Below are positions 1 to 9,553 of a stretch of 41,682 bases of DNA, piece by piece. The DNA is from Acinetobacter lwoffii (lineage in GTDB: Bacteria > Pseudomonadota > Gammaproteobacteria > Pseudomonadales > Moraxellaceae). Position 1 is the first letter of the stretch; every line of letters starts with the position of its first letter. Where the stretch lies: the NCBI RefSeq assembly GCF_024129735.1, contig NZ_JAMXXK010000033.1:1-41682 (forward strand), given 5' to 3'. The translations under genes and the position numbers were made by a program. The notes beneath the pieces were generated by a model. That model did not search any database and was not told where the DNA came from. It worked only from the letters and a program-made list of their open reading frames with translations.

Positions 1-236
1 GTGGTCGTCACACTCCATTCCTTAACGGTTACCGTCCACAGTTCTACTTCCGTACTACGGACGTAACTGGTGCGATCGCGCTTAAAGAAGGCGTGGAAAT
101 GGTTATGCCTGGTGACAACGTTGAGATGTCAGTAGAGCTAATCCACCCGATCGCAATGGACCCAGGTCTACGTTTTGCGATCCGTGAAGGCGGTCGTACA
201 GTTGGTGCTGGTGTAGTTGCTAAAGTAACTGCATAA
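1..236 (+). CDS. tuf: Elongation factor Tu, C-terminal end (5' truncated by window)
   Basis: The reading frame that opens at position 3 and stops with TAA at 234-236 encodes the last 77 residues of EF-Tu, the GTPase that delivers aminoacyl-tRNA to the ribosome. The segment is domain 3: it contains FRTTDVTG, the [10 protein letters not shown] stretch and the terminal [18 protein letters not shown] that is nearly invariant in bacterial EF-Tu. The GTPase domain and domain 2 lie outside the window. A strong hairpin terminator follows 18 bases after the stop, so this is the end of its transcription unit. Gammaproteobacteria often carry two tuf copies; which one this is cannot be told from here. 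Confidence 0.97.
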   Translation, partial: GRHTPFLNGYRPQFYFRTTDVTGAIALKEGVEMVMPGDNVEMSVELIHPIAMDPGLRFAIREGGRTVGAGVVAKVTA

Positions 237-254
237 TCGCTGATTGTGTAAGAA

Positions 255-281
255 AAGCGCCTCTTTGAGGCGCTTTTTTTG
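255..281 (+). terminator. Rho-independent terminator of tuf
   Basis: Stem AAGCGCCTC / GAGGCGCTT with a very short loop, followed by a run of T. It sits directly behind the EF-Tu stop codon. Confidence 0.9.
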
Positions 282-411
282 ATTCAAACTTTTTATAAAA
301 CTAAAAATAGATTGTCGGACAATGATTTTAAAAGCTGTCCTTATCTGATATTGGCTTGACCTAAACTGCACTTATGTAAAAAAAATTACCACGTAATATA
401 CAGATAAGAAT

Positions 412-1341
412 ATGAATATTACATTTTCGGGTCTGGATTGGCCTGATGGGAGTGGTCACATGAATGCGAAAGTAAATATTACAAATCGTGCGGGTGCAAG
501 TTTTCCAGTTCGTCGCATGAACTTTGATTTTGATGCTGTACCGGAATATTGGATGAATGGTTCAGCAGGTCTCACTCATTTTATGACCGCATTATCTGCG
601 CTATTTCCAGCAGGTGAAAAGTTTTTTATAGATTCAGTCCGCGCGGTACGTAACCATCCTGCAATTGCCAATAATGAAGCATTACAAAAAGAAATTTCTG
701 CTTTTATTGGTCAGGAAGCCATGCATACTCACGAGCATATCGGCTTTAATGCTTCTGCGCAAAAACATGGGCATGATGTCGAGACGCTTGATCGTTATAC
801 CGATAAAGTCATTCAAACGACACGTAAAGTCATGGCTAAACTGGGTAAGCCTGTGGGAATTACCCAAGAAATGGTAGATTTGACTGCAACTACGGCACTT
901 GAGCATTTCACTGCAACCATTGCCTCACAGCTTTTGACCAATAGCCACATTCAGGAATTGATGACAGATGAAACCATGAAAACCATGTGGTTATGGCATG
1001 CCATCGAGGAAAATGAACATAAGGCAGTGGCATATGATGTCTTCGAAGGAGTTTTTGGCAAGGGCCTAAAAGCTTATGCACTGCGTACTTCATCCTTGGT
1101 GATCGCAATGGCAACCTTATTTGTAGTGCAAAGCTATTTCCTCGCCCGTTTGCTTAAACAGGATCAGCAGTTTAATCTTGAGTCCTTAAAAGCCATTTAT
1201 ATCTATGCCTATAGTCCTTCTAAAGGTGTCATTACGGGTATGGCGAAAGAAATGCTGATGTATTTTAAACCGGGATTCCATCCGAATGATCATTATACAG
1301 ATCAACTGTTGGCGACCTGGAAAGCCAAATTGGGTTTGTGA
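412..1341 (+). CDS. Predicted metal-dependent hydrolase (COG3687 / PF10118 family)
   Basis: This 309-residue protein looks like the COG3687/PF10118 family, annotated as predicted metal-dependent hydrolases; no biochemical role is established to my knowledge. Visible hallmarks are FPVRRMNFDF near residue 40, NGSAGLTHFMTALSALFPAGE, and two helical His/Glu clusters, GQEAMHTHEHIGFN (about 100-113) and HAIEENEHKAVAYDV (about 198-212). These resemble the four-helix di-metal carboxylate arrangement of ferritin-like proteins. A hydrophobic stretch around residues 225-245 may be membrane-associated. Two in-frame starts exist, at 412 and at 460 (MNAKVNIT). The family core begins just after the second, so the true N-terminus is uncertain. 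The gene stands alone between two terminators. Confidence 0.8.
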   Translation: MNITFSGLDWPDGSGHMNAKVNITNRAGASFPVRRMNFDFDAVPEYWMNGSAGLTHFMTALSALFPAGEKFFIDSVRAVRNHPAIANNEALQKEISAFIGQEAMHTHEHIGFNASAQKHGHDVETLDRYTDKVIQTTRKVMAKLGKPVGITQEMVDLTATTALEHFTATIASQLLTNSHIQELMTDETMKTMWLWHAIEENEHKAVAYDVFEGVFGKGLKAYALRTSSLVIAMATLFVVQSYFLARLLKQDQQFNLESLKAIYIYAYSPSKGVITGMAKEMLMYFKPGFHPNDHYTDQLLATWKAKLGL

Positions 1342-1357
1342 CAGAACTGAAGATTGG

Positions 1358-1384
1358 AGAGCGACTAAAATCGCTCTTTTTTTT
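1358..1384 (+). terminator. Rho-independent terminator of the predicted hydrolase gene
   Basis: Stem AGAGCGA / TCGCTCT with loop CTAAAA, then a T run. It lies 16 bases after the stop. Confidence 0.88.
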
Positions 1385-1408
1385 GCTCGATTTTTTGGAT
1401 GAAGTTTC

Positions 1409-1414
1409 TATAAT
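1409..1414 (+). promoter_or_regulatory. Probable -10 element of the rimI promoter
   Basis: A perfect TATAAT lies 33 bases before the rimI start codon, immediately after the previous gene's terminator. No good -35 match is seen at ideal spacing; TTGCTC at 1383-1388 is the nearest and is 20 bases away. Confidence 0.5.
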
Positions 1415-1446
1415 GCGGAGGTTGATTCTATATAAGATGAACGAAG

Positions 1447-1905
1447 ATGATTCGTTTAATGCAAGCAGCGGATGTAGAAGTCGTTGCAAAGATTGAAAAA
1501 TCAGTTCAATCACATCCCTGGACTTTAAAACAGTTCGAAGATGCTGTAACAGCTTATCAAAGTACCGTGATTGAAGTGCAAGGGCAGGTGGCCGGATTTT
1601 GTATTTTACAACCAGTGCTGGATGAAGCCAATTTATTGCTCATGGCAATTGATCCGGCACAGCAAGGTCAGGGCTTGGGCTATCAGTTGCTGGAGGCTTC
1701 AGTGGCGATGCTAAAAAATAATCCGGTGCAGATTTTCCTGGAAGTGCGCGAGAGTAATCTGGCTGCGATCAAGCTGTATGAAAAATCAGGCTTTCATCAG
1801 ATTGATCTGCGCAAGAATTATTATCCTAACAGTAACGGAAGCCGTGAACATGCCATCATTATGGTAAAAGCATGTACGGATGATTTTGCTAGTCTATTTA
1901 AATAA
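1447..1905 (+). CDS. rimI: Ribosomal-protein-alanine N-acetyltransferase RimI
   Basis: A GNAT-family N-acetyltransferase of 152 residues, matching the usual RimI length. RimI transfers acetyl from acetyl-CoA to the N-terminal alanine of ribosomal protein S18. The acetyl-CoA pyrophosphate loop is visible as QQGQGLGYQ (about residues 75-83) after the strand NLLLMAIDP. The RimI signature FLEVRESNLAAIKLYEKSGF follows (about 100-119), then the LRKNYY segment typical of the substrate groove. It has its own TATAAT box and converges with bpt, with only 15 bases between stops. Other GNAT enzymes share the fold, but the EVRxSNxxAxxLYxxxGF motif favours RimI strongly. Confidence 0.92.
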   Translation: MIRLMQAADVEVVAKIEKSVQSHPWTLKQFEDAVTAYQSTVIEVQGQVAGFCILQPVLDEANLLLMAIDPAQQGQGLGYQLLEASVAMLKNNPVQIFLEVRESNLAAIKLYEKSGFHQIDLRKNYYPNSNGSREHAIIMVKACTDDFASLFK

Positions 1906-1913
1906 TACAAACT

Positions 1914-1963
1914 GACGACCTTATTTAATAATCTGGTGATTCCATCCGCTGGGTAAGGTCGTC
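1914..1963. other. Inverted repeat shared by the rimI/bpt convergent ends
   Basis: Perfect 10-base arms GACGACCTTA (1914-1923) and TAAGGTCGTC (1954-1963) enclose the last codons of bpt. Neither side has a strong T run, so it is not a classical intrinsic terminator, but it could fold at the 3' end of either transcript. Confidence 0.5.
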
Positions 1964-2736
1964 ATTAATGAGTTTCCCAATTGCTGAATCTCCGTGGCAC
2001 TCAATGCATGATTTAAACGTCGCCATTGTCCATCGATCAAGAGTTCCAGTGGCAGATACTGAGATTTGTAATTCATTTTGCTAGAATGCGGCACCCAATA
2101 TCCCAGATAGATAAATTGTAAGCCCAGCTTTTGTGCATGTTCAATCTGTTTCAAGATTGCAAAAGCACCAAGTGAGCGGCGATTTTCATCTGGGTCAAAG
2201 AAGGTATAGACGGCAGAAATGCCATCATCCAGCAAGTCACAGGTTGAAACACTGATTAGACGCTCACTTTGCCATAATTCTAGAAAGAAGCTGTCGGTGC
2301 AGCTTTGCAATAAAAATTTTTCGAACTGATCCCGGGTGGGTGGGAACATATCGCCATCTGCGTGGCGTTCATTGATATAGCGTTCATACAGCGCATAATG
2401 TAGGTCCCCGGCGTGCTCTGGACTGGTAATTTTTATCACCAGATCCTGATTACGTTTCCAGGCTTTTTTTTGTGAACTGTTCATGCGGAATTCAGCAACA
2501 GGCACACGCGAAGACAGACATTGACGACACAAATGACATTCGGGGCGATACACGAAATCACCACTGCGACGGAAACCGGTACGTGACAGTTCCGATAAAG
2601 TGACTACATCAATTCGATGTGCGGGATCCAGAAAAACCATGCGCGCCGACTTGTTGGGCAGATAGCTGCAATCATGCGGCGGCGTAATATAATACTGTAA
2701 ATCGTTCAGTAGGGCCTTTGGCTGATAAGAGTTCAT
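1921..2736 (-). CDS. bpt: Aspartate/glutamate leucyltransferase (Bpt, formerly Ate-type)
   Basis: This 271-residue enzyme of the bacterial N-degron pathway moves leucine from Leu-tRNA to proteins with N-terminal Asp or Glu, marking them for ClpS/ClpAP. Recognisable segments are HDCSYLPNKSARMVFLDP at the N-terminus, the Cys-containing YRPECHLCRQCLSSRVPV (about 63-80), and the GNAT-like C-terminal half with FFDPDENRRSLGAFAILKQI and YLGYWVPHSSKMNYK. The family was annotated as arginyltransferase before the leucyl specificity of the bacterial type was shown. The gene lies 21 bases behind aat on the same strand, so the two N-degron transferases form an operon. The start is the first Met, next to a short leader. 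Confidence 0.94.
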   Translation of the reverse strand: MNSYQPKALLNDLQYYITPPHDCSYLPNKSARMVFLDPAHRIDVVTLSELSRTGFRRSGDFVYRPECHLCRQCLSSRVPVAEFRMNSSQKKAWKRNQDLVIKITSPEHAGDLHYALYERYINERHADGDMFPPTRDQFEKFLLQSCTDSFFLELWQSERLISVSTCDLLDDGISAVYTFFDPDENRRSLGAFAILKQIEHAQKLGLQFIYLGYWVPHSSKMNYKSQYLPLELLIDGQWRRLNHALSATEIQQLGNSLMTTLPSGWNHQIIK

Positions 2737-2757
2737 AACAACTACCCTCTGTTATTT

Positions 2758-3489
2758 TCATTCACTTAAGCGCGCGTTTTGCGCTATTGTTTTACTTGAA
2801 AATACACCTTCCTGATACTTTTTCCAATCAATCGCAGGCTTTTTTACAATATCTTGTAAAGAATTAAGATAGTCTTGGCGAGAAAGTGTGCAGGCACCTA
2901 GGCTTAAAAGATGATCGTTGACCAGTTGGCAGTCGATCCAGGGTAGTTTATTTTCCTGTCCAATCAGCATTAAAGTATAGAAAGCCATTTTAGAAACATC
3001 GGTTTGCGTACTAAACATAGATTCACCAAAACAGCCTTGACCGATGGTCACACCATAAAGTCCACCGACGACGCGATCTTCATCCCAGACCTCAATGCTA
3101 TAACCATACCCTGCGTCGAACATGTCACAATAGCCTGCGATAATATCTTCACTGATCCAGGTGTCGTCTGCATAAGCACGCGGCAATGAACAGGAACGAA
3201 TCACCCTTTCAAAAGCATGATTGATTGTAATTTTATAGTCCTGCTTTTTCATATTGCGTAGCAGGGATTTGCTTGGATGATAATCTTCGGGGCGAATAAT
3301 GCAGCGTGGTTCCGGACTCCACCAGCAAATTGGATCACCTTCTGAAAACCATGGAAATAATCCATGTGTATAGGCTTCATAAAGTGTAGAAGGGGAGAGG
3401 TCGGCACCAATACAAATCAGTCCTTCACCTTCAGGATCAACCTCGACCGGATTGGGAAAAATGAATTCTGAGGGAGGAAGTAAAGACAT
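2758..3489 (-). CDS. aat: Leucyl/phenylalanyl-tRNA--protein transferase
   Basis: Aat (243 residues, family-typical) transfers Leu or Phe from tRNA to proteins with N-terminal Lys or Arg, creating primary N-degrons read by ClpS. Signature stretches are [21 protein letters not shown] near the N-terminus, [19 protein letters not shown] (about 44-62), the aminoacyl-pocket motif [21 protein letters not shown] (about 140-160) and [15 protein letters not shown]. It is the first gene of an aat-bpt pair. A terminator separates it from trxB upstream, so it probably has its own promoter in the 50 bases before its start. The adjacent trxB-aat order recalls E. coli, but infA is absent here. Confidence 0.96.
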   Translation of the reverse strand: MSLLPPSEFIFPNPVEVDPEGEGLICIGADLSPSTLYEAYTHGLFPWFSEGDPICWWSPEPRCIIRPEDYHPSKSLLRNMKKQDYKITINHAFERVIRSCSLPRAYADDTWISEDIIAGYCDMFDAGYGYSIEVWDEDRVVGGLYGVTIGQGCFGESMFSTQTDVSKMAFYTLMLIGQENKLPWIDCQLVNDHLLSLGACTLSRQDYLNSLQDIVKKPAIDWKKYQEGVFSSKTIAQNARLSE

Positions 3490-3540
3490 GGCAGACCCGA
3501 CATAAATCTATAGATAAATCATCATCTCATTCTAGCAATA

Positions 3541-3571
3541 AAAAAGCCGCCCATAATGGACGGCTTTTTTA
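3541..3571. terminator. Terminator of trxB (symmetrical)
   Basis: A hairpin with arms AAAAAGCCG..CC and GG..CGGCTTTTT around loop ATAAT, flanked by A and T runs on opposite sides. It ends the minus-strand trxB transcript and separates it from aat. Confidence 0.85.
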
Positions 3572-3581
3572 TTCTTGCTGC

Positions 3582-4793
<1,212 letters not shown>

Positions 4794-7700
4794 ATGACAG
4801 CGGTGTCGAGTGCCTATGCACAGCGCTTAGTAATGACATTATTTTTAGTCTCATTTGGGATTTATCTGTTTCTTGCAACAGTGACCTATACGCCATTTGA
4901 TCCGGGGTGGATGCATATCTCCAGTGATACGCAGACCGTTTCGAATGCCAGTGGGGTAGCGGGTGCCTGGATTGCAGACCTTTTGTTTGGCTTTCTCGGT
5001 TGGGCAAGTCTGCTGATCCCTGTCTATCTGTTTATGGAAGCGATTCAGGTCTGGTGGCCGCGTAGCTTCCTGAACCGGCCATTTCGCTATGCTGCGCAAT
5101 TCTTCCTGTTGCTGAGCACCTCAGCGCTTTTGTTTTTATTCTGGCAAGTTCCTGCTGATACGCTGGATAATTCTTCCGGCGGTATTATTGGCTATGAATT
5201 AGGCCAGAGTCTGGAACAATTGCTGACAGTCTATGGTGCAGCATTCTTCCTGCTGGTGCTTTGGGTGGTGTTATTTACCTTGGCTTTTGGGGTGAAGTGG
5301 AACAAGACCTGGAGCAGCCTCAAAGCAACGCCTGCTTATCTACAAGACCTGTTCTACCGTAATGTGCCTGAAGGCATGTCTGATTTTGATCGGACTGCAC
5401 CTGTTGCCAAAAAAGAGCCAGTCATTAGTGCAAAAAAAGTAGCGGTTGCAGTAACACCTGCGCCTGAGCATCAACTGGTAGAAATAGATCCGGTGGTACG
5501 TGATCAGGTGGCTGAACGCTTATTTGATGATTTTGCCGATAAAGAATCACAACAACCGCAGTTTTATGATGATCTTCCCGAAGCTGAGCAGCAGGCTCCT
5601 GAGCCAGTCGAGACATTTAAGCAAGTACAGCAAGTGCCTCAACAGCCGGATCGTGTGGTAGCCACAGGCGAGGTGTGGCGTGCCTTACATTCAAATGAAG
5701 ATCAGCGGCATAAACAGGATATTGATGCCTTACTCAAAGCAGCCGAAGAAGAACAGCTTGATTCTCCAGTCTCACATATAGCTGCTCCACAATCTGTTGC
5801 AGCACAGACTCATGCTCATACCAGAACCGCATCGACTTCACATACAGGCCTGGACTGGGATGATGATGAAATCTTTGATGAACTTCTGGCTGCAGTTCCG
5901 CAAGGCAAAACTGCGACAGATGTGCATAGCCCATTCAATACCGCGCCGCCTGAAAAAACGTCAAGAATTGTAGAAGACATGACCAATGTTGCACCTGTCA
6001 TGGCGTCTATGACAACGGCACATGTCGTGAAAAATAGCGCATTACAGGCCGATCTGGATGACCTGGGTGATTTACTGATTGAAGAAGATGAGCCAAGCCA
6101 ACCAGTACGTGCATCAAGCTATGCCCAATCTTCTGCTTTTGTTCAGGCACCAATTCAGCATCAGGGTATAGAGCAACCAGTATCTCCTCCTTCTGCAACT
6201 CATGCAGCAGTACGCGAGGCTTTATCTAAAGAAGAATTTGTAGAAGCCTGGCAAGAAACGGCTGGTAAACCACAAGATGAAGACGAGTTTGATTTTGATG
6301 CTCCTTTAACTGATGCTTCAGGCCGTCCGATGTCACGTGCCATGCAGGTGGTGGAGCGCCGAAAAGATTTATCACCGCTTCCAGGTCTGGATTTACTGGA
6401 TGAAGTCGATCCGAATAAAAAAGTGAATTTTACTGAAGAGCAGCTGGCACGTTTATCTGAATTGCTTGAAATCAAGCTGCAAGAATTCAATGTCAAAGCT
6501 AAAGTGGTAGAAGCACAGCCAGGCCCAGTCGTGACACGTTTTGAACTAGATCTGGCGCCAGGGGTAAAAGCCTCCAAAGTGACCAATATTTCGCGTGATC
6601 TGGCACGTTCGATGTCGATGGCATCAGTGCGTGTGGTTGAAGTCATTCCGGGCAAACCGTATATCGGAATTGAAGTACCAAACAGTACCCGTGAAATGGT
6701 CCGTTTGATCGAACTTTTGACCATTCCAGCCTTTACTGATCCGAATAGTATTCTCTCTATGGCAATGGGTAAGGATATTTCCGGTAATCCGGTGATTGCT
6801 GATCTGGGGAAAGCGCCGCATATGCTGGTGGCAGGGACCACAGGTTCGGGTAAATCAGTGGCGGTCAACTCGATGATTCTATCGATGTTGCTGAAATATA
6901 CCCCAGATGAATTGCGTCTTATTCTGATCGATCCGAAGCAGCTAGAACTGGCGAACTATAATGATATTCCACATTTGTTGACGCCTGTAGTTACCGATAT
7001 GAAAGATGCGGTCAGCGCATTGAACTGGTGTGTCAATGAAATGGAACGTCGTTATAAACTGATGTCTTTCCTGAAAATCCGTAAACTGAGCGACTATAAC
7101 CGCAAGGTGGAAGAGGCAATTGCCAATGGTGAAGACCTGATCGATCCAACCTGGAAAGCCAGCGATTCTGTTGTCGGTGAACGTGCGCCGCGGTTAACAC
7201 CGTTGCCTTCTATTGTGATTGTCGCGGATGAATTCGCGGATATGATCATGCAGGTCGGTAAAAAAGCCGAAGAAATGATTACCCGTCTGGCACAAAAATC
7301 ACGTGCGGCCGGTATTCACCTGTTGCTTGCGACCCAGCGTCCATCAGTAGATGTGATCACCGGTCTGATCAAAGCCAATATTCCAACGCGTGTTGCATTG
7401 CGGGTCAACTCCAAGATCGATTCGCGTACTATTCTGGATGCAGGTGGTGCAGAAGACTTACTCGGTCATGGTGACATGCTATTCCTCGGCCCGGGTAAAA
7501 TTGAACCTGAGCGTGTGCATGGTGCCTTTATTGCCGATGATGAAGTCAACCGGATCTGTGATGCATGGCGTGAACGTGGTTCACCAAATTATGTGGACGA
7601 AATCCTGACGCCATTTGATGAAGAACCATCAAGCCGTGGTTTTGAAGATGGTGGCGACGGTGGATCAGATCGCGATGCGTTATATGACCAGTGTGTGGCA

Positions 7701-7853
7701 TTTGTACTAGAAACCCGTAAGGCTTCCACTTCATCCTTACAGCGTAAATTCAGTCTGGGTTATAACCGTGCTGCACGGATCATTGACCAGATGGAAGAAA
7801 ACGGCATTGTCAGTGGTATGGGTGCTAATGGCAAACGCGAGATTCTGGTTTAG
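4794..7853 (+). CDS. ftsK: DNA translocase FtsK
   Basis: FtsK anchors at the division septum and pumps DNA to resolve chromosome dimers with XerCD. From the chosen start the protein has 1019 residues. It opens with four hydrophobic segments (about residues 13-170, the FtsK_4TM domain). An acidic, Gln/Pro/Ala-rich linker runs to about residue 500. The motor domains carry Walker A GTTGSGKS at 681-688, LILIDPKQLELANY and the Walker B strand SIVIVADEFADM. The C-terminal winged helix (gamma domain) contains TSSLQRKFSLGYNRAARIIDQMEENGIV and would read KOPS polarity sequences. The ATG at 4794 is preferred over 4686 because a purine-rich ACAGGACA lies just upstream and MTAVSSAYAQRL leads straight into the first membrane helix. 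It is monocistronic with its own terminator. Confidence 0.96.
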   Translation: MTAVSSAYAQRLVMTLFLVSFGIYLFLATVTYTPFDPGWMHISSDTQTVSNASGVAGAWIADLLFGFLGWASLLIPVYLFMEAIQVWWPRSFLNRPFRYAAQFFLLLSTSALLFLFWQVPADTLDNSSGGIIGYELGQSLEQLLTVYGAAFFLLVLWVVLFTLAFGVKWNKTWSSLKATPAYLQDLFYRNVPEGMSDFDRTAPVAKKEPVISAKKVAVAVTPAPEHQLVEIDPVVRDQVAERLFDDFADKESQQPQFYDDLPEAEQQAPEPVETFKQVQQVPQQPDRVVATGEVWRALHSNEDQRHKQDIDALLKAAEEEQLDSPVSHIAAPQSVAAQTHAHTRTASTSHTGLDWDDDEIFDELLAAVPQGKTATDVHSPFNTAPPEKTSRIVEDMTNVAPVMASMTTAHVVKNSALQADLDDLGDLLIEEDEPSQPVRASSYAQSSAFVQAPIQHQGIEQPVSPPSATHAAVREALSKEEFVEAWQETAGKPQDEDEFDFDAPLTDASGRPMSRAMQVVERRKDLSPLPGLDLLDEVDPNKKVNFTEEQLARLSELLEIKLQEFNVKAKVVEAQPGPVVTRFELDLAPGVKASKVTNISRDLARSMSMASVRVVEVIPGKPYIGIEVPNSTREMVRLIELLTIPAFTDPNSILSMAMGKDISGNPVIADLGKAPHMLVAGTTGSGKSVAVNSMILSMLLKYTPDELRLILIDPKQLELANYNDIPHLLTPVVTDMKDAVSALNWCVNEMERRYKLMSFLKIRKLSDYNRKVEEAIANGEDLIDPTWKASDSVVGERAPRLTPLPSIVIVADEFADMIMQVGKKAEEMITRLAQKSRAAGIHLLLATQRPSVDVITGLIKANIPTRVALRVNSKIDSRTILDAGGAEDLLGHGDMLFLGPGKIEPERVHGAFIADDEVNRICDAWRERGSPNYVDEILTPFDEEPSSRGFEDGGDGGSDRDALYDQCVAFVLETRKASTSSLQRKFSLGYNRAARIIDQMEENGIVSGMGANGKREILV

Positions 7854-7871
7854 TTTCAGAATCTTTGCAAT

Positions 7872-7902
7872 AAAAAAGCCTGCTTTCAAAGCAGGCTTTT
7901 TT
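7872..7902. terminator. Bidirectional terminator between ftsK and the PA4642-family gene
   Basis: Stem AAAAAAGCCTGC / GCAGGCTTTTTT with a 7-base loop. The A and T tracts on both sides let it serve both convergent genes. Confidence 0.9.
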
Positions 7903-7915
7903 ATGTATTTTTGAC

Positions 7916-8203
7916 TCAGGCAAACTTTGCCAATACATCCAGAAACTCGGCACTTTGACGTGGGTAGGTGGCAATCACGTCATGAATCCGTTGGCCTTCC
8001 AGATTGGTTGCATTGACATCACGGCCATCAGCGACAAATTTCGTCAACAGGCGTTCATAATCAAATGGACGCATATGCTTGAAAGCATGATAGAGCACGT
8101 GAAAATCAGCATTAACGCCTGCAGGAGGAAGCTGATTCAAGTAGGCAAATACACGCTCATCTGACCATTCTTCGTTAAAGGTCGCTGGTTGAGATAATGC
8201 CAT
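7916..8203 (-). CDS. PA4642-family protein of unknown function
   Basis: A 95-residue soluble protein resembling the PA4642 family, a small group of conserved proteins in Pseudomonas and relatives with no known function. The pattern WSDERVFAYLNQLPP, DFHVLYHAFKHMRPFDYERLLTKFVADGRDVNATN and IHDVIATYPRQSAEFLDVLAKF looks all-helical and reminds one of ankyrin-like packing. No catalytic motif, signal peptide or membrane segment is visible. The gene lies downstream of minE on the same strand but is separated from it by about 196 bases holding a repeat element, so co-transcription is doubtful. The family assignment rests on memory of the pattern and is moderately sure. Confidence 0.75.
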   Translation of the reverse strand: MALSQPATFNEEWSDERVFAYLNQLPPAGVNADFHVLYHAFKHMRPFDYERLLTKFVADGRDVNATNLEGQRIHDVIATYPRQSAEFLDVLAKFA

Positions 8204-8244
8204 CGCAATTTCCTTGATCTAATGTAGTTTTTTCGGCATGAAAA

Positions 8245-8367
8245 AAGGCAAAATATGAGACTAGATTAGCAAAGCACTGCTTTGCCTAGTCGCAAGACTT
8301 GAAGCTATGCTTCAAGTGGGCGGAATATAGCTAAACTACTATTTCTACCGCTCTCATATTTTGCCTT
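8245..8367. repeat. MITE-like cloverleaf repeat element
   Basis: A 123-base element is closed by perfect 16-base terminal inverted repeats, AAGGCAAAATATGAGA (8245-8260) and TCTCATATTTTGCCTT (8352-8367). Inside are two more perfect hairpins. The first has GCAAAGCA / TGCTTTGC at 8269-8285, extended by GACTAG / CTAGTC at 8259-8264 and 8286-8291. The second has ACTTGAAGC / GCTTCAAGT at 8297-8317. A weaker third arm has GCGG at 8320-8323 and CCGC at 8348-8351. Size, terminal repeats, high fold potential and lack of an ORF fit a non-autonomous MITE or REP-type repeat. No second copy is visible in this window. It lies between minE and the PA4642-family gene and may act as a 3' structure for the min transcript. 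Confidence 0.65.
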
Positions 8368-8399
8368 GAATCAATTTACTTGACCAATCAAAAATCAGA

Positions 8400-8672
8400 T
8401 TATCGTTCTTCAGGTAAATTGATATTCATTTCAAGCATTTCAATATTGGCTTCAGAACGAACCTGCATTTGAATATGCTGTTCATCGACACCACGAACAT
8501 AACGATTGACCACTTGCATGATTTCAGTCTTCATCTGGTCAATTTTGTCCTGGCTCAAGCGACGACCCAAGCCTTGTTCGGATGCAACGATCACCTTCAA
8601 ACGGTCTTTAGCAGTCCGTGCGCTTGATGGCTTCTCCTCACCACTAAAAAGTTTACTCCAGAATCCTGCCAT
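8400..8672 (-). CDS. minE: Cell division topological specificity factor MinE
   Basis: MinE (90 residues) stimulates MinD ATPase at the membrane and drives the pole-to-pole oscillation that keeps the FtsZ ring at mid-cell. The N-terminal membrane-binding and anti-MinCD part is seen as FWSKLFSGEEKPSSARTAKDRLKVIVASEQ, where RTAKDRLKVIV forms the MinD-contact helix. The C-terminal dimerisation and topological domain includes LSQDKIDQMKTEIMQVVNRYV. It begins two bases after the minD stop, as expected for translational coupling, and is the last gene of minC-minD-minE. No classical terminator follows; the structured repeat just beyond may take that role. Confidence 0.96.
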   Translation of the reverse strand: MAGFWSKLFSGEEKPSSARTAKDRLKVIVASEQGLGRRLSQDKIDQMKTEIMQVVNRYVRGVDEQHIQMQVRSEANIEMLEMNINLPEER

Positions 8673-8674
8673 GT

Positions 8675-9496
8675 CTACGCTCCAAATAGTCGTGCTAACC
8701 AGCCCTTAGGTTTTACCTCAATATGACGGTAAGGACGCTCTTCACCAAGGAAACGCGCCACCAGGTCATCATAAGCCTGACCCGCTGAAGCCTCAGTGAA
8801 AAGAATCACTGGCTTACCTTCGTTTGATGCTTGTAAAACGCTTGGACACTCAGGAATAACACCTAGGGTCGGTACACGTAAAATATCCTTAGAAATATCA
8901 TCAATCGTTAGCATTTCCTGTTTATCGGCACGTTCCGGATTGAAACGGGTAATACACAGATGCTTACGAATGCGACCTTCGTTTTGTTCTACTTTTTTAG
9001 TTTTACTGTCGAGCATACCAATGATACGGTCAGAGTCACGTACTGAAGAAATCTCAGGGTTGGTCACAATGATGGCTTCATCCGCATGATACATGGCCAA
9101 AATAGCACCACGCTCAATACCGGCAGGCGAATCACAGATAATATAATCAAATTCCTGCGAAAGCTCATCCATTACACGAGCAACACCTTCATCGGTTAAG
9201 GCATCTTTATCACGTGTTTGTGATGCAGGTAAAATATATAAATTTTCAATATCTTTATCGCGAATCAGTGCTTGTTGTAATCGTGCTTCGTTATTTAAAA
9301 CATTCACAAAATCATAAACTACACGGCGTTCACAGCCCATAATCAAATCAAGGTTACGTAAACCTACATCAAAATCAATAACAACAGTTTTGTGACCACG
9401 TAGGGCTAAACCTGTTGCAAAAGATGCACTTGTTGTAGTTTTACCTACACCACCTTTGCCTGATGTTACGACAACAATTTTCGCCACCGAATCCAC
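8675..9496 (-). CDS. minD: Septum site-determining ATPase MinD
   Basis: A 273-residue deviant-Walker ATPase that binds the inner membrane in its ATP dimer form and recruits MinC, or is released by MinE. The deviant Walker A SGKGGVGKTT lies at residues 12-21 with the signature first Lys at 14. Further motifs are VIDFDVGLRNLDLIMGCERRVVYDFV, DYIICDSPAGIE (Walker B) and TNPEISSVRDSDRIIG. The C-terminal KPKGWLARLFG is the amphipathic membrane-targeting helix. Length and motif order match canonical MinD rather than chromosome-partition ParA. A 57-base gap separates it from minC and 2 bases from minE. Confidence 0.98.
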   Translation of the reverse strand: MDSVAKIVVVTSGKGGVGKTTTSASFATGLALRGHKTVVIDFDVGLRNLDLIMGCERRVVYDFVNVLNNEARLQQALIRDKDIENLYILPASQTRDKDALTDEGVARVMDELSQEFDYIICDSPAGIERGAILAMYHADEAIIVTNPEISSVRDSDRIIGMLDSKTKKVEQNEGRIRKHLCITRFNPERADKQEMLTIDDISKDILRVPTLGVIPECPSVLQASNEGKPVILFTEASAGQAYDDLVARFLGEERPYRHIEVKPKGWLARLFGA

Positions 9497-9553
9497 TCCT
9501 GTTATGGTTCAAATCCCCTGTTTAAAATGGGGTTTTTGGTGTTTATTTATACA

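Noticed and set aside
168..371. Minus-strand 67-codon ORF across the tuf end and its terminator
   Set aside because: It overlaps the EF-Tu frame and the terminator hairpin and has no domain character.
6200..6868. A 222-codon Ser/Thr-rich ORF on the minus strand
   Set aside because: It is entirely inside and antisense to ftsK, whose frame encodes a clear motor domain.
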